The notes under the pieces are model-generated. The model saw nothing but the letters and a program-made list of their open reading frames with translations, did not search any database and was not told the origin of the DNA. Of a stretch of 64,000 nucleotides of DNA, positions 7,271 to 19,564 are shown piece by piece. The number at the start of each line of letters is the position of its first letter. Positions within the stretch are counted from its first letter, which is position 1. Location: positions 889,488 through 953,487 of the forward strand of contig JANINQ010000021.1 in the NCBI GenBank assembly GCA_024508675.1. Reading direction: 5' to 3'. The DNA is from Afipia sp. (GTDB taxonomy: Bacteria; Pseudomonadota; Alphaproteobacteria; Rhizobiales; Xanthobacteraceae). The position numbers were made by a program, and so were the translations under genes.

Positions 7271-8512
7271 CTACTTGCCCGCGCTCATGGCGCGCAGCAC
7301 ATCCGCGCTCGGCCAACAGTCCACATTCAAGCCGGCCTTCTTCTGATAGGCCCCGAGCGCGGCGCGGGTCTGCATCCCCGCCTTGCCATCGAGCTTCGAC
7401 GAATACAGGCCAAGGCGTGTCAGATGCTTCTGCATCGCCTCGACATCCGCGCTGCGGAGCTGCGTCGATGCCGCCCATGGCGTCGCGAACGGCTGGCCAT
7501 TCGCCATGCGGTCCGCGAGATGGCCGACGAACAGCACATAGAGGTCCGAGAAATTGTATTCCTTGATCACGAAGTAATTCTTCGTGGTCAGGAACGATGG
7601 CCCGTAGATTCCTTCCGGTTGCAGCAGCGAGGCCTCCTGCGCCTGCTCGGCGGCGGAAAGGCGCAGGCCGCGCACCGGCACAAAGCCTTCGCGCAGCCAT
7701 TGCGAGATCGGTTTCGTTACTTCCGGCACACCTTGGGTACAGTCCGCGCCGCGCGGCGCCCGCACCTCATAGGCCCAGCGCAGGCCCGGCACCCAGCCCT
7801 TGTTCTTGAGCTGTTGCGCGGCGGAGGCCAGTGCATCCGGCACCGAGGTCCAGATGTTGATATGGCCGTCGCCGTCGAAATCGACGCCATGTTTCGAGAG
7901 TTCCGACGGCAGGAATTGCGTCAGCCCGGTCGCGCCGCCCCATGAGGTGCGCAGACCCTTGCGCGTGACGTCGCCGTTCTGGATCAGCCTCAACGCTTCG
8001 ATGAACTCGCCGCGATACTGATCCTTGCGGCGACCGACATAGGCCTGCGTCGCCAGCACACGCAGCCCGTCATAAGGCAGCGCGTAACGGCCGTAATCCG
8101 TCTCGCGGCCCCAGATGGCGAGGATGATCGTGCCCGGCACGCCGAAGCGCTGCTCGATGGCTTTCAGAGTTGCCGCGTGCTGCTGCATCAGGGTGCGGCC
8201 ATGGGCGGCGAGCCGCGCGATGCTCGTTTCCTTCACATAGTCCGCAGGCACCTGCACGAATTCGGCCTGCGACGGCGCGCCGGTGGAGGGACGCCCCGGC
8301 AGCAGCAGATCCGGCAGCTTGTAATCGGGCTCAAGCCCGCGCGTCTGCGTATCGAACGTCGCGCGCGAGATACCGGCCTTCTGCGCTTCGGGCCAGAGCG
8401 ATGCGATGAAGCTGATGAAGCCTGCATCGGCGGCCCGCGAAGGCGATGGCGCAAACAACAACACAACCGTCATTGCGAGGAGCATTTGCGACGAAGCAAT
8501 CCAGCATCTCAT
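7271..8512 (-). CDS. Lytic murein transglycosylase, MltB type with peptidoglycan-binding domain
   Basis: 413 residues. An SLT_2 (MltB-like) domain occupies most of the protein; the catalytic Glu is in IWGRETDYGRYALPYDG, and GGATGLTQFLPS is a further conserved block. A C-terminal PG_binding_1 domain follows (LTRLGLYSSKLDGKAGMQT). It cleaves peptidoglycan with formation of anhydromuramic ends in the periplasm. The start is difficult: the N-terminal signal-like segment (MRCWIASSQMLLAMTVVLLF) is encoded by a family B repeat lying across the gene start. ATG 8512 has GGAG about 13 bases upstream; 8485 and 8473 are alternatives without a good RBS. Confidence 0.85.
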   Translation of the reverse strand: MRCWIASSQMLLAMTVVLLFAPSPSRAADAGFISFIASLWPEAQKAGISRATFDTQTRGLEPDYKLPDLLLPGRPSTGAPSQAEFVQVPADYVKETSIARLAAHGRTLMQQHAATLKAIEQRFGVPGTIILAIWGRETDYGRYALPYDGLRVLATQAYVGRRKDQYRGEFIEALRLIQNGDVTRKGLRTSWGGATGLTQFLPSELSKHGVDFDGDGHINIWTSVPDALASAAQQLKNKGWVPGLRWAYEVRAPRGADCTQGVPEVTKPISQWLREGFVPVRGLRLSAAEQAQEASLLQPEGIYGPSFLTTKNYFVIKEYNFSDLYVLFVGHLADRMANGQPFATPWAASTQLRSADVEAMQKHLTRLGLYSSKLDGKAGMQTRAALGAYQKKAGLNVDCWPSADVLRAMSAGK

Positions 8513-8560
8513 CCGGATGGTCTCCAAGAGTGGATTGCTTCGCTTCGCTCGCAATGACGG
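8470..8560. repeat. Dispersed repeat, family B copy 2, overlapping a gene start
   Basis: Inverted ends CGTCATTGCGAGG and CTCGCAATGACGG. It overlaps the first codons of the lytic transglycosylase gene. Confidence 0.8.
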
Positions 8561-8576
8561 CTTTCGCGTGGCTACA

Positions 8577-9188
8577 TCAATGCTTGCCGTGCCCGTTCTT
8601 GTGCCCGTTTGTACCGTCCTCGATCACCGGACCGTTTGAGAGCCGATCAACAAAGGCGATGCCGATGGCTGACAGGATGAACATGCCATGGATGATGGTC
8701 TGCCACATCACGCCGGCTTCGGTATAGTTGGTGGTGCGGCCCGCGCCGCCGAGGTTACCGGCTTCGATGAATGTCCGCAGCAGGTGGATCGAGGAGATGC
8801 CGATGATCGCCATGGCGAGCTTGATCTTCAGCACGCTGGCATTGACGTGGCTCAGCCATTCCGGCTCGTCGGGATGACCCTTCAGATGCAGACGCGACAC
8901 AAAGGTCTCGTAGCCGCCGACGATCACCATCACCAGCAGGTTGGAGATCATCACCACGTCGATCAGGCCGAGCACCACCAGCATGATCTGCTGCTCGGAG
9001 AAGTCGAACGAATGCGCGATGAGGTGCCAGAGTTCTTTCAGGAAGAGAACGACATAGACGCCCTGGGCGACGATCAGACCGACATACAGCGGCAACTGCA
9101 GCCAGCGTGATCCGAAGATCAGCATCGGGATCGGGCGCAGCGAGGTGTCGCCGCGCGCCGGGAGGGGTGTTTCGGGGGTCAGGGACAT
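8577..9188 (-). CDS. UPF0114/YqhA family membrane protein
   Basis: 203 residues with at least four membrane helices (about 25-50, 70-95, 120-140, 165-185) and the conserved segment [20 protein letters not shown] typical of TIGR00645/UPF0114. Tail is His/Gly-rich. Function of the family is unknown. Confidence 0.8.
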   Translation of the reverse strand: MSLTPETPLPARGDTSLRPIPMLIFGSRWLQLPLYVGLIVAQGVYVVLFLKELWHLIAHSFDFSEQQIMLVVLGLIDVVMISNLLVMVIVGGYETFVSRLHLKGHPDEPEWLSHVNASVLKIKLAMAIIGISSIHLLRTFIEAGNLGGAGRTTNYTEAGVMWQTIIHGMFILSAIGIAFVDRLSNGPVIEDGTNGHKNGHGKH

Positions 9189-9343
9189 ACAGGACAGCTC
9201 CGGCTGGCGGGTCTAAAGGCGGTACTCAGCTAGGGAGAATGTCCGATTCTGTCGAGCGGCGCTGCAGCGGCCATTCACCGCAGCGCATTTTTTGATCCGA
9301 CATCATCACGTCAGATTTGTGGGACTGGGCCGCAGGCCGTCTT

Positions 9344-10114
9344 TTACTTCACCAGCACCATGAACAACCGCGGAAACCGCAGCAGCACCTTGCCGTCTTC
9401 CTGCGGCAGATAGGCGGCGGCGATGAGCGCCTTGTAGGCTTCGAGGAATTCCTTGCGCTCGGGGAAATCGAGCGGATCGAGAAACGGGCGCAAGCCGGTG
9501 CCCTTCACCCATTCGACGATGGCGGCGGCATCGTCCATCACATGATTATAGACGGTGTGCCAGATGTCGATGTGGCTGCAGAGCGGACGCAGCGCATCGT
9601 AATACGCACCCGGCACCGGCAGATTGCCCCGCGCTTCCACTGCATGCGCAAGCTGGGCCTGGAACTTCGGCAGGCGCGCGACCTCGCGCATCATGACATG
9701 CGTTGGCTCGTCCATATTGTCCGGCATCTGCACCGCGAGCACGCCGCCCTGCTGCAGCGTCTTGGTGAGGCGCTTGAGCTGGGTCAAGTGATCCGGCACC
9801 CACTGAAAGATGGCGTTGGCAAACAGCACATCGGTGCCGGCAGGCGGCGCCCAGTGCGAGATGTTCGCCTCGATGAACGTATGCTGCGGCAACCGCTCAC
9901 GGGCCTGACGCAGCATGTCCGCCGAGGTATCGATGCCGGTGATTTTGGCCTGCGGCCAACGCCGGGCCAGCAATTCGGTGGAATTGCCGGGGCCGCAGCC
10001 GATATCGACCACGCCCCGCGCATCCTGAACGGGAATCTGCGCCAGGAGATCGCGCGCGCCGCGGGTGCGTTCATCTTCGAATTTCAGATATTGCTGCGCA
10101 TCCCAGTCGGACAT
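9344..10114 (-). CDS. tam: Trans-aconitate 2-methyltransferase
   Basis: 256 residues, full length. S-adenosylmethionine-binding motif [11 protein letters not shown] at 35-45, with the family-typical opening ([18 protein letters not shown]) and [11 protein letters not shown] in the middle. It methylates trans-aconitate, a by-product that inhibits aconitase. Soluble, stands alone between unrelated genes. Confidence 0.9.
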   Translation of the reverse strand: MSDWDAQQYLKFEDERTRGARDLLAQIPVQDARGVVDIGCGPGNSTELLARRWPQAKITGIDTSADMLRQARERLPQHTFIEANISHWAPPAGTDVLFANAIFQWVPDHLTQLKRLTKTLQQGGVLAVQMPDNMDEPTHVMMREVARLPKFQAQLAHAVEARGNLPVPGAYYDALRPLCSHIDIWHTVYNHVMDDAAAIVEWVKGTGLRPFLDPLDFPERKEFLEAYKALIAAAYLPQEDGKVLLRFPRLFMVLVK

Positions 10115-10194
10115 CGTGACGCTCCAAAACGCTCGCGCGTATTCCGGAGCGCCCTTTTACGTCAGCCGATATACGATGGCCAGATGACGGTTGG

Positions 10195-10527
10195 TTAACC
10201 GCCGCAATTTCCCTGAACCGCAGCCGCCGCCTTCTGGCGCACGATTTCACCCGCCGCCGCCGTGCCGACATTCGCGGCCACGCTCGAAGCGGCGCTGCCG
10301 AATGGCAGGAGGCCGATGGCACCGGACAGGACGGACGTTCCAACCTCGGCACCCTGCGCGTTGCTTACCGCGTCCGCGCAGCGCTGCGCGCGCTCCGCCG
10401 CCTGCTGCTGTTGAGCCGCACGCTGCACCGCCCGTACCTTGGATTGACGGGTCGTTTCTTCCGACAGAACCGTTCCCGGTATCAGCAACAGAAGCGTCAG
10501 TGCAAACGCAAAGAAACGTAGCTCCAT
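10195..10527 (-). CDS. Small secreted protein, unknown function
   Basis: 110 residues: signal peptide (about 1-22), a Gln/Ala-rich helical stretch (RAVQRAAQQQQAAERAQRCADAV is charged and helical), then a small Gly/Ala-rich hydrophobic segment and an ending NCGG. Two Cys (one in QRCAD, one near the end) could pair. Start ATG at 10527 follows AAGGGGAAGG. Not recognised. Confidence 0.6.
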   Translation of the reverse strand: MELRFFAFALTLLLLIPGTVLSEETTRQSKVRAVQRAAQQQQAAERAQRCADAVSNAQGAEVGTSVLSGAIGLLPFGSAASSVAANVGTAAAGEIVRQKAAAAVQGNCGG

Positions 10528-10580
10528 GATCCTTCCCCTTTTTTGGAAAGATCACTCCTTATCCGCACAGCCCCGCATGT

Positions 10581-11102
10581 TCACGCAGGATCGCTTGCAG
10601 TTTTGCTGTCAGTTGCGGCTGCGCCTGCCCAGACAAAGCCATGATCGCGCATAATGCGGATTTTCATCCGCAGATATTCATGTCCGATGGCTTCGAGGCG
10701 CTTGGTCGGCAGCAGAAATGTGCGGCGGCGATCGCCGGGATCGGTCTGACGCACGATCATGCCGCCCTCCTCCATGTCATCGACATGGCGCGACACCGTC
10801 GCCTCGGTGGCGAACAGTTCGAAATAGGTCGCCAGTTCCTTGTGCGTGATCGGCCGCCCGGCCAGCCAGCGATGCGCGACGATGGTGAAAATCATGTCGG
10901 CCTCGAACACGCTGCGCCACGGCCGGTTCAGCACGCCGGACGCAACCACCGTGCGGCGGAACTCCGCGCGCCACTGCACGTAGGCGATGTCGATGCCGAG
11001 CGCGGCGCGCTCCTGCTCATCAAGCGTGCTTTCGGAATGATAGAGCGGCACCGGAGGTGCTGCGCCGATCTCTTCAGATGTCAGTGGCTTGTCGCGATTC
11101 AT
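10581..11102 (-). CDS. MarR-like winged-helix regulator, paralogue 2
   Basis: 173 residues. A winged-helix DNA-binding region is seen in HKELATYFELFATEATVSRHVDDMEEGGMIVRQTD, followed by the wing DRRRTFLLPTKR. It follows the stop of the very similar gene at 11109 by only 6 bases, so the two form one transcript, probably with ettA upstream. Members like this control adhesion or stress genes in some alphaproteobacteria; target unknown here. Confidence 0.75.
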   Translation of the reverse strand: MNRDKPLTSEEIGAAPPVPLYHSESTLDEQERAALGIDIAYVQWRAEFRRTVVASGVLNRPWRSVFEADMIFTIVAHRWLAGRPITHKELATYFELFATEATVSRHVDDMEEGGMIVRQTDPGDRRRTFLLPTKRLEAIGHEYLRMKIRIMRDHGFVWAGAAATDSKTASDPA

Positions 11103-11108
11103 CTGCCG

Positions 11109-11519
11109 TCAGCCCCCGCCGTTCCAGACAAAGCCGTTCTCCCGCATGATGCGCAGCCGCGCCTGCTGGAATTCATGACCAAGACCTTCGAGCCGCCGCG
11201 TCGGCGCCAGGAACATGCGGCGGCGATCGTTCGCATCGAGGCGTCGCTCCACAAGCCCGCTCTGCTCCATATCGTCGATATGGCGCGACACTGTCGCCTC
11301 GGTCGCGATCATGCCGAAATAGGTTGCAAGCTCCTTGAGCGTGACCGGACGTCCAAGCAACGCATGATGCGCCACGATGCTGAAAATCATGTCGGCTTCG
11401 AAAATGCTACGCACGGGCCGCTCGAGAACGCCATCCGCGAAAAGCTTCTGGCGAAACTCCGAGCGCCACTGGACCCAGGCGACATCCATGGCGAGGAGCG
11501 CACGCTCCTGCGCATTCAT
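11109..11519 (-). CDS. MarR-like winged-helix regulator, paralogue 1
   Basis: 136 residues from ATG 11519. Helix-turn-helix in LKELATYFGMIATEATVSRHIDDMEQSGLV and wing DANDRRRMFLAPTRR; both are shared nearly word for word with the next gene. A TTG at 11543 overlapping the ettA stop is an alternative start that would add 8 residues. Part of an ettA-marR-marR arrangement. The regulated genes cannot be told from the sequence. Confidence 0.75.
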   Translation of the reverse strand: MNAQERALLAMDVAWVQWRSEFRQKLFADGVLERPVRSIFEADMIFSIVAHHALLGRPVTLKELATYFGMIATEATVSRHIDDMEQSGLVERRLDANDRRRMFLAPTRRLEGLGHEFQQARLRIMRENGFVWNGGG

Positions 11520-11539
11520 GCTGCTGTCGAGCGGTGCGT

Positions 11540-13189
<1,650 letters not shown>

Positions 13190-13487
13190 GATTCTTAAAA
13201 GCCTCAGTGATGCTTTGACGGTTCCGGGAAACCTGCGTTTTGCGGGGAGAATTTGCTGAATGCTGATGTAGCGGCGGGAACCGCAAAGGGCAACCGGCGC
13301 CCCCTCCAAAGGTAGGGTTTTGGAAAGGCTGTGCCGAGAATTTTCCAGCGTTCTGAGGCCGTTGCCGTGCCGAAAACGGCTTTTTAATCGAATCCGCGCA
13401 AGGCTCCCTTTTCGAACCGCACGGATGCGGATCGCGACTGATATTCAGCCGTCAAGAATCACGGTTACGGATCGTCGAGTACGAGCC

Positions 13488-13694
13488 ATGACGACGCAGA
13501 GCACTCCGATCACCGCCCACATCGCGGATCTCCCCGCGCCGCTTCCGGCGCATTCTCCCCGGCGCATGCTCGCGGAGATCGCCGACTTCTGGCGCACCTT
13601 CCTCAAGGCGGCTTTCAATCCTTATCATCCGGAACAGCACTATATGCGCGGGCCGGGTCCGGCCTGCGCGAAGAAGAGCAGGCAGCATCGCTGA
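13488..13694 (+). CDS. Small hypothetical protein
   Basis: 68 residues from ATG 13488. N-terminal half is Pro/Ala rich; the centre has MLAEIADFWRTFLKAAFNPYHPEQHYMRGPGPAC (continuing to a basic tail). The aromatic, His-rich centre looks conserved rather than random, but no family is recognised. Could be a spurious frame; moderate support. Confidence 0.45.
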   Translation: MTTQSTPITAHIADLPAPLPAHSPRRMLAEIADFWRTFLKAAFNPYHPEQHYMRGPGPACAKKSRQHR

Positions 13695-13877
13695 TCCGGA
13701 CGGCCGCTGTCCGAACGGCATAGCGTGCAAATCAGCGACATCCTCACGCCTGCTGCAGCCTGATACCTCTCAAGACCTCTTTCAGTGAGCGCGCAGCCGT
13801 CTCCCCATGATGGCCGATTGACGCCCATTTAATAGGCACCTACCACCGTTCCGCGCGCCGGGCGCAACGACAGCTTT

Positions 13878-13916
13878 CAACCGCAGGCGAAGAGAGCCCC
13901 TCTTCGCCTGCGGTTG
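13878..13916. promoter_or_regulatory. Perfect 17-bp hairpin in the gdhA leader
   Basis: CAACCGCAGGCGAAGAG (13878-13894) and its exact inverse (13900-13916) with a 5-base loop AGCCC, ending 38 bases before the gdhA start. No T-run follows, so it is not a simple terminator in the plus direction. Either a leader structure, an operator, or the remnant of a repeat. Confidence 0.65.
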
Positions 13917-13954
13917 CGCGTTGTCGTGCCAGAAATAATGAGGTGTAAGATTAA

Positions 13955-15298
<1,344 letters not shown>

Positions 15299-15320
15299 CA
15301 GGCTGACCATCCGGCAGCGA

Positions 15321-15352
15321 AGCGTCCCGGTGAAAGCCGGGACGCTTTTTTT
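15321..15352 (+). terminator. gdhA terminator
   Basis: AGCGTCCCGG-tgaaag-CCGGGACGCT followed by TTTTTTT. Confidence 0.9.
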
Positions 15353-15397
15353 ATGTCGTGCTGCTTCATCGCCTCGCAATGACGTGTTCGGTTCTTC

Positions 15398-15510
15398 ACC
15401 TCTCCCCGCTTGCGGGGAGAGGCCGGATCGTGAAACGATCCGGGTGAGGGGCAAATTGCAAACGCGCGCCTCACCCCAACCCTCTCCCCGCCAACGGGAA
15501 GAGGGAGAAC
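15398..15510. repeat. Dispersed repeat, family C copy 1
   Basis: ACCTCTCCCCGCTTGCGGGG at the left, CCGGATCGTGAAACGATCCGG in the middle, GGGTGAGGGGC, then CTCACCCCAACCCTCTCCCC at the right. A family B scrap (CTCGCAATGACG) lies just before it. Other copies at 24328 and 30583. Confidence 0.8.
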
Positions 15511-15543
15511 GACACCCCCGCCAGATCAAAACGGAAAAACAAA

Positions 15544-16500
15544 ATGCCTCTGCGCGCCGCCATTCTCGATGACTACCAGAACGTCGCCCTGCAATTCGCC
15601 GACTGGTCGTCGCTGAAGGACAGCGTCGAGACCACGGTATTCGACAAGCCGTTCGCCTCGCAGGCTGAAGCGGTGCGTGCCTTGCAGGACTTCGAGATCG
15701 TCTGCGCCATGCGCGAGCGGACGCCGTTTCCGCCCGAGGTTTTGACCGCCCTGCCGAAACTGAAACTGCTTCTGACATCGGGCATGCGCAATGCCGCGTT
15801 CGACCTTGAGGCCGCGAAAGAGCGCGGCATCACGGTGTGCGGCACCGGCGGCGTCGGCAATGCCACGGCAGGGCTCGCCATCGGCCTGATGCTGGAACTG
15901 ACGCGAAAAATCGGCTTCGAGAATGCGCGCATGCATGCGGGCGAACTCTGGCAGACCACCATGGGGCGGGATGTCGAGGGCATGACCCTCGGCGTGGTCG
16001 GCCTTGGCAAGCTGGGCACGAAGGTCGCGACCATCGCGAAGGCGCTCGGCATGAACGTGATCGCCTGGAGCCAGAACCTGACGCCAGAGGCCTGCGCCGC
16101 CGCGGGCGTGACCTACGCCACGAAGGACGAACTATTCGCCACCGCTGACATCGTGACCGTTCACGTCATCCTGAGCAAGCGCACACGCGGCTTGATCACG
16201 CGCGACGATCTCGCGCGCATGAAACCGACGAGTTATCTCGTCAACACCGCACGCGGCCCTATCGTTGATGAAGCCGCGCTGCTCGACGCGCTCCAGCGCA
16301 AGGCGATCGCCGGTGCGGGCCTCGATACGTTTTCAGTGGAGCCGTTGCCGCTCGATCATCCGCTGCGCAGGCTCGACAATGTCGTGCTGACGCCGCATCT
16401 CGGCTACGTCACTGAGAACAACTACCGCAAATATTACGGCGATATGGTCGAGGACATCGCGGCGTGGCTCAAGGGCGCGCCAGTGCGGGTGATGGGGTAG
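15544..16500 (+). CDS. D-2-hydroxyacid dehydrogenase family protein
   Basis: 318 residues. NAD-binding motif GLGKLG at 153-158; catalytic Arg237 (NTARGPIVDE), Glu266 and His285 (LTPHLGY) are in place. The N-terminus (AAILDDYQNVALQFADWSSL) is characteristic of the phosphoglycerate-dehydrogenase-like subgroup found in many proteobacteria. Oxidises or reduces a 2-hydroxy/2-keto acid with NAD(P); the exact substrate cannot be read. Stands alone, flanked by repeats. Confidence 0.85.
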   Translation: MPLRAAILDDYQNVALQFADWSSLKDSVETTVFDKPFASQAEAVRALQDFEIVCAMRERTPFPPEVLTALPKLKLLLTSGMRNAAFDLEAAKERGITVCGTGGVGNATAGLAIGLMLELTRKIGFENARMHAGELWQTTMGRDVEGMTLGVVGLGKLGTKVATIAKALGMNVIAWSQNLTPEACAAAGVTYATKDELFATADIVTVHVILSKRTRGLITRDDLARMKPTSYLVNTARGPIVDEAALLDALQRKAIAGAGLDTFSVEPLPLDHPLRRLDNVVLTPHLGYVTENNYRKYYGDMVEDIAAWLKGAPVRVMG

Positions 16501-16518
16501 ATGCGTCACCAAAACCGA

Positions 16519-16621
16519 TCCTCATGGTGAGGAGCGCGTCTTCGCGCGTCTCGAACCATGGGGGCATCGCACATCCTCACCCTTCGAGACGCGGCCAAAT
16601 GGCCGCTCCTCAGGATGAGGA
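16519..16621. repeat. Dispersed repeat, family D copy 1
   Basis: TCCTCATGGTGAGGAGCGCG left end, CGCTCCTCAGGATGAGGA right end, with CGTCTCGAACCATG and CTTCGAGACGCGGCC between. Second copy at 30400. Confidence 0.8.
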
Positions 16622-16630
16622 CTCCACGCC

Positions 16631-16705
16631 GTCATTGCGAGCGAAGCGAAGCAATCCATCTTCAAAAACTGGATTGCTTCGTCGCTATCGCTCCTCGCAA
16701 TGACG
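16631..16705. repeat. Dispersed repeat, family B copy 3
   Basis: GTCATTGCGAGCGAAGCGAA left end and CTCGCAATGACGA right end, directly following a family D copy. Confidence 0.8.
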
Positions 16706-16717
16706 AGTAGGAAAACT

Positions 16718-17206
16718 TCACCCCCGCCGCGCCTTCTCGATTGTCGCGACATCGATCTTCTTCATGGTCATCATCGCCTCGAACGCGCGCTTGGCCTCAG
16801 CACCGCCCACGGCCAGCGCTTCGGTGAGCACGCGCGGCGTGATCTGCCACGAAATGCCCCACCTGTCCTTGCACCAGCCGCACTCGCTCTCCTGCCCGTC
16901 GTTGCCGACGATGGCGTTCCAGTAGCGGTCGGTCTCTTCCTGACTGTCGGTCGCGATCTGGAACGAGAATGCCTCGTTGTGCTGAAACACCGGCCCGCCG
17001 TTCAGGCCGATGCAGGGGATTCCCGCGACAATGAACTCGACGGTGATGACGTCGCCTGCCTTGCCGGATGGATAATCGCTGGGGGCAAGATGAATGGCAG
17101 TGATGGAACTGTCCGGAAAAACGCTGGTGTAAAAGCGCGCGGCGGCTTCGGCATCCTTGTCATACCAGATGCAGACCATGTTCTTGGGTGCTTTGTTCCC
17201 GGCCAT
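16718..17206 (-). CDS. VOC superfamily protein, PhnB/3-demethylubiquinone methyltransferase-like
   Basis: 162 residues. Start at MAGNKAPKNMVCIWY, with GGGGAG upstream; earlier codons in frame are not family-like. The fold is indicated by NMVCIWYDKDAEAAARFYTSVF, IPCIGLNGGPVFQHNEAFSF and ESECGWCKDRWGISWQITPR, the pattern of PF06983. Despite the old name these are not methyltransferases; function unknown. Confidence 0.8.
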   Translation of the reverse strand: MAGNKAPKNMVCIWYDKDAEAAARFYTSVFPDSSITAIHLAPSDYPSGKAGDVITVEFIVAGIPCIGLNGGPVFQHNEAFSFQIATDSQEETDRYWNAIVGNDGQESECGWCKDRWGISWQITPRVLTEALAVGGAEAKRAFEAMMTMKKIDVATIEKARRG

Positions 17207-17273
17207 GCGGATCTCCCCGGTTGTTGCGACCGGACCAATATCGCACAGACCGAAAAGTTGCATGACGCAGGGC

Positions 17274-17313
17274 AAAAAAGCCCGGCTGCGCAGAGTGCGG
17301 CGGCCGGGCTTTT
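17274..17313 (-). terminator. Terminator of the porin gene
   Basis: AAAAGCCCGGC and GCCGGGCTTTT flank a 16-18 base loop; read on the minus strand it follows the stop at 17337. Confidence 0.75.
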
Positions 17314-17336
17314 CGATTGAGGACAGAGAGCCGGGA

Positions 17337-18194
17337 CTAGAACCTGTAGTTCACGCCCGCGCGCACCAGGTTAAAATCGAAATCGCCGAAATCGGCCACG
17401 AATGACGCTGGCGCAAAGCCGCCTGCCCTTGGCACGACCGTAAACGCACGCGCGCTCGTCGATCCGAGGTTCACGTAGAGATATTCAGCCCTGAGCGTGA
17501 AGTTTCGCGAGATGGCGTATTCCAGTCCGGCGCCCACGGTGTAGCCGACGCCAATTCTGGACGACGATCCGACCATACAGTTCGCACCCGTTCCGTTACA
17601 TTGATAACCGAATCCCTGACCGTCGCCGCCGCTCAATCCATTCTGATTGAACACCAGTGTTTCCTTGACCTGCCCGTAGGCGAGACCGCCGGTGCCGTAA
17701 ACCAGCAGCGTATCCGTCGGCAGCCAGCCGATGCGTCCACGCAGCGTGCCGAACCAGTCGGCCTTCTGGGTCGCGACAAGGGTATTGCCCGCAGCGATAA
17801 TTCCGAAACCAAAGGCGGACGACGCAGTGTTGTTGAAATCCAGTCCGTTGAAATCGGCTTCGATGCCAGCCACCCACTGCGGCGCAATCTGGGCGTTGTA
17901 GCCAAGCTGCACGCCGCCGGTGATGCCCTTGAGATCGTAGGACGCCGGAGGAACAGGAGTGCCGGTGCCGAATCCGGTGCCTGCCGTGAGCGCCCGGATC
18001 AGCGGATCGCCGCCAACAAAGCTGGCTGTCTGATCGCCGAAGCCGTAGCCCACATTCACGCCCGCATAGAAGCCGGTCCAGTTATACGCGGGAGAAAGCG
18101 GCGGCGCTTTCGTGATGGGCCGTGCGGAAATGTCAGCAGCGTGCACCGCGGTTGCGCCAAGCACCGCAGCGGCGGCAATCAAAAATGTCTTCAT
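17337..18194 (-). CDS. Outer membrane beta-barrel protein, Omp25/RopB-like
   Basis: 285 residues. Start at MKTFLIAAAAVLGATAVHA, a good signal peptide ending before ADISARP. The mature part opens with YNWTGFYAGVNVGYGFG, the typical start of the alphaproteobacterial Omp25-like porin family, and ends with Phe (RAGVNYRF), the outer-membrane insertion signal. It sits divergent from an AraC-type regulator. A structural envelope protein; transport role not established. Confidence 0.9.
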   Translation of the reverse strand: MKTFLIAAAAVLGATAVHAADISARPITKAPPLSPAYNWTGFYAGVNVGYGFGDQTASFVGGDPLIRALTAGTGFGTGTPVPPASYDLKGITGGVQLGYNAQIAPQWVAGIEADFNGLDFNNTASSAFGFGIIAAGNTLVATQKADWFGTLRGRIGWLPTDTLLVYGTGGLAYGQVKETLVFNQNGLSGGDGQGFGYQCNGTGANCMVGSSSRIGVGYTVGAGLEYAISRNFTLRAEYLYVNLGSTSARAFTVVPRAGGFAPASFVADFGDFDFNLVRAGVNYRF

Positions 18195-18380
18195 CAACAG
18201 CCCCAAAAATTTTCGACGGGTGACAGCCATCACCCGTAATGAAAAGCGCAGCACCCCACACAACACTTGCCACACCGCTTGCAATCATCATTGAATGCCT
18301 GCGCGCCGTCCTTGCATATGGCGCAAAGGCTTTGCACCGGACGCCATATTCAACTGCCGGAATTGGAAGACATTCATTGC

Positions 18381-19349
18381 ATGCCCAAATTTCATTTCAC
18401 GTCGGATCAGCTCCCGTCCGCCCTTCCCGCGCGCATGCGCGCGAAGCTCTGGACGGAGTCCATGGATGCCATCGGCTCGTCGTTCGAAATGGGGATCGTC
18501 ACCAGCCGGAAGTTTCATGGCGAGGTGTCGGTCCTGCAGCTCGGCAGGATTCAGCTCGGCTCCGCGAAGACCGTCGCCGACGGCGCGGTGAATGTGCTGC
18601 GCTCCGAAGCCAAGCTGCGTCAGGACAATGACGATCGCATCATGATCCTGATCAACCGCGGCGAAACGCCGATGAGCGTCCGTCAGTTCGACCGCAGGAT
18701 CGATCTGAAGCGCGGTGAGATGACAGTGTTGGCGATGGACATGCCGAGCGAATGCGCGACACCGCAGAGCGGCCACTCGCATGTGATCCTGCTGCCGCGC
18801 GAGATCCTGCAGCAGCCGGGGCGCATGCTAGAACTGTTTTCCGCCACGCGCCTGAAAACGCACAGGACGGCGCAACTCCTGCTCAGCCACAATGTCGAGC
18901 AGTTGCTCGGCGCAGACGATGATTTCGATCAGCCGCTGGAAGCCGCATCGGGCGAATACATCGCCCATCTGGTCAGCACCATTCTGCAAATCCAGGGCTC
19001 GCAGCCTGCGAAGCAGCAGACCGCAAAACCCGACACGCGCGTTGCAGACATTCGCAAGCAGATCGCACGCAGCTATCGCATTCCCGATCTCAAACCGGGA
19101 GCGGTCGGCGAACGGCTCGGTATGTCGGCGCGGTCGGTCCAGCATGTCCTCGGGCAGAACGGCACGACCTTCAGCGAAGAACTGATGACCATGCGGCTGG
19201 AAGCGGCCTTCGGCATGCTGAAAAGCGGGGCGACCGGTCCGGTCGCGGACATCGCATTCAAGTGCGGGTTTTCCGACCTGTCGACATTCTATCGCGCATT
19301 CCGCGCGCGCTACGGCAAAACGCCAGGTTCGCTGCGCGTGACGACGTAG
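18381..19349 (+). CDS. AraC family transcriptional regulator
   Basis: 322 residues from ATG 18381 (in-frame codons upstream to 18267 overlap the divergent porin leader). The C-terminal 100 residues carry two helix-turn-helix units, ending in VADIAFKCGFSDLSTFYRAFRARYG style sequence; the N-terminal 200 residues fit the AraC_binding_2 (FeaR-like) sensor domain. Divergent orientation suggests it may control the porin gene, which is only an inference. Confidence 0.85.
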   Translation: MPKFHFTSDQLPSALPARMRAKLWTESMDAIGSSFEMGIVTSRKFHGEVSVLQLGRIQLGSAKTVADGAVNVLRSEAKLRQDNDDRIMILINRGETPMSVRQFDRRIDLKRGEMTVLAMDMPSECATPQSGHSHVILLPREILQQPGRMLELFSATRLKTHRTAQLLLSHNVEQLLGADDDFDQPLEAASGEYIAHLVSTILQIQGSQPAKQQTAKPDTRVADIRKQIARSYRIPDLKPGAVGERLGMSARSVQHVLGQNGTTFSEELMTMRLEAAFGMLKSGATGPVADIAFKCGFSDLSTFYRAFRARYGKTPGSLRVTT

Positions 19350-19370
19350 GCAAGACAACCGCTCCTGTCG

Positions 19371-19492
19371 TCGTCCCGGCGAAAGCCGGGACCCATAACC
19401 ACCATTTTATCAATTGAGGATGGATCGTCGGACGCCTCTTTGCGAGCTTACACTGACAGGGATGATGGGTCCCGGCTTTCGCCGGGACGACT
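19371..19492. repeat. Dispersed palindromic repeat, family A copy 3
   Basis: TCGTCCCGGCGAAAGCCGGG at left and CCCGGCTTTCGCCGGGACGA at right. Confidence 0.85.
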
Positions 19493-19514
19493 CGTTGAAA
19501 GACACATCGCAAAC

Positions 19515-19543
19515 AAAAAGCCCGGCAAAATTGCCGGGCTTTT
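19515..19543 (-). terminator. Bidirectional terminator after ldt
   Basis: AAAAGCCCGGCAA-aa-TTGCCGGGCTTTT, symmetrical with A- and T-runs on both sides. Confidence 0.85.
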
Positions 19544-19564
19544 CAATTCAAATGTAACGCGTGC

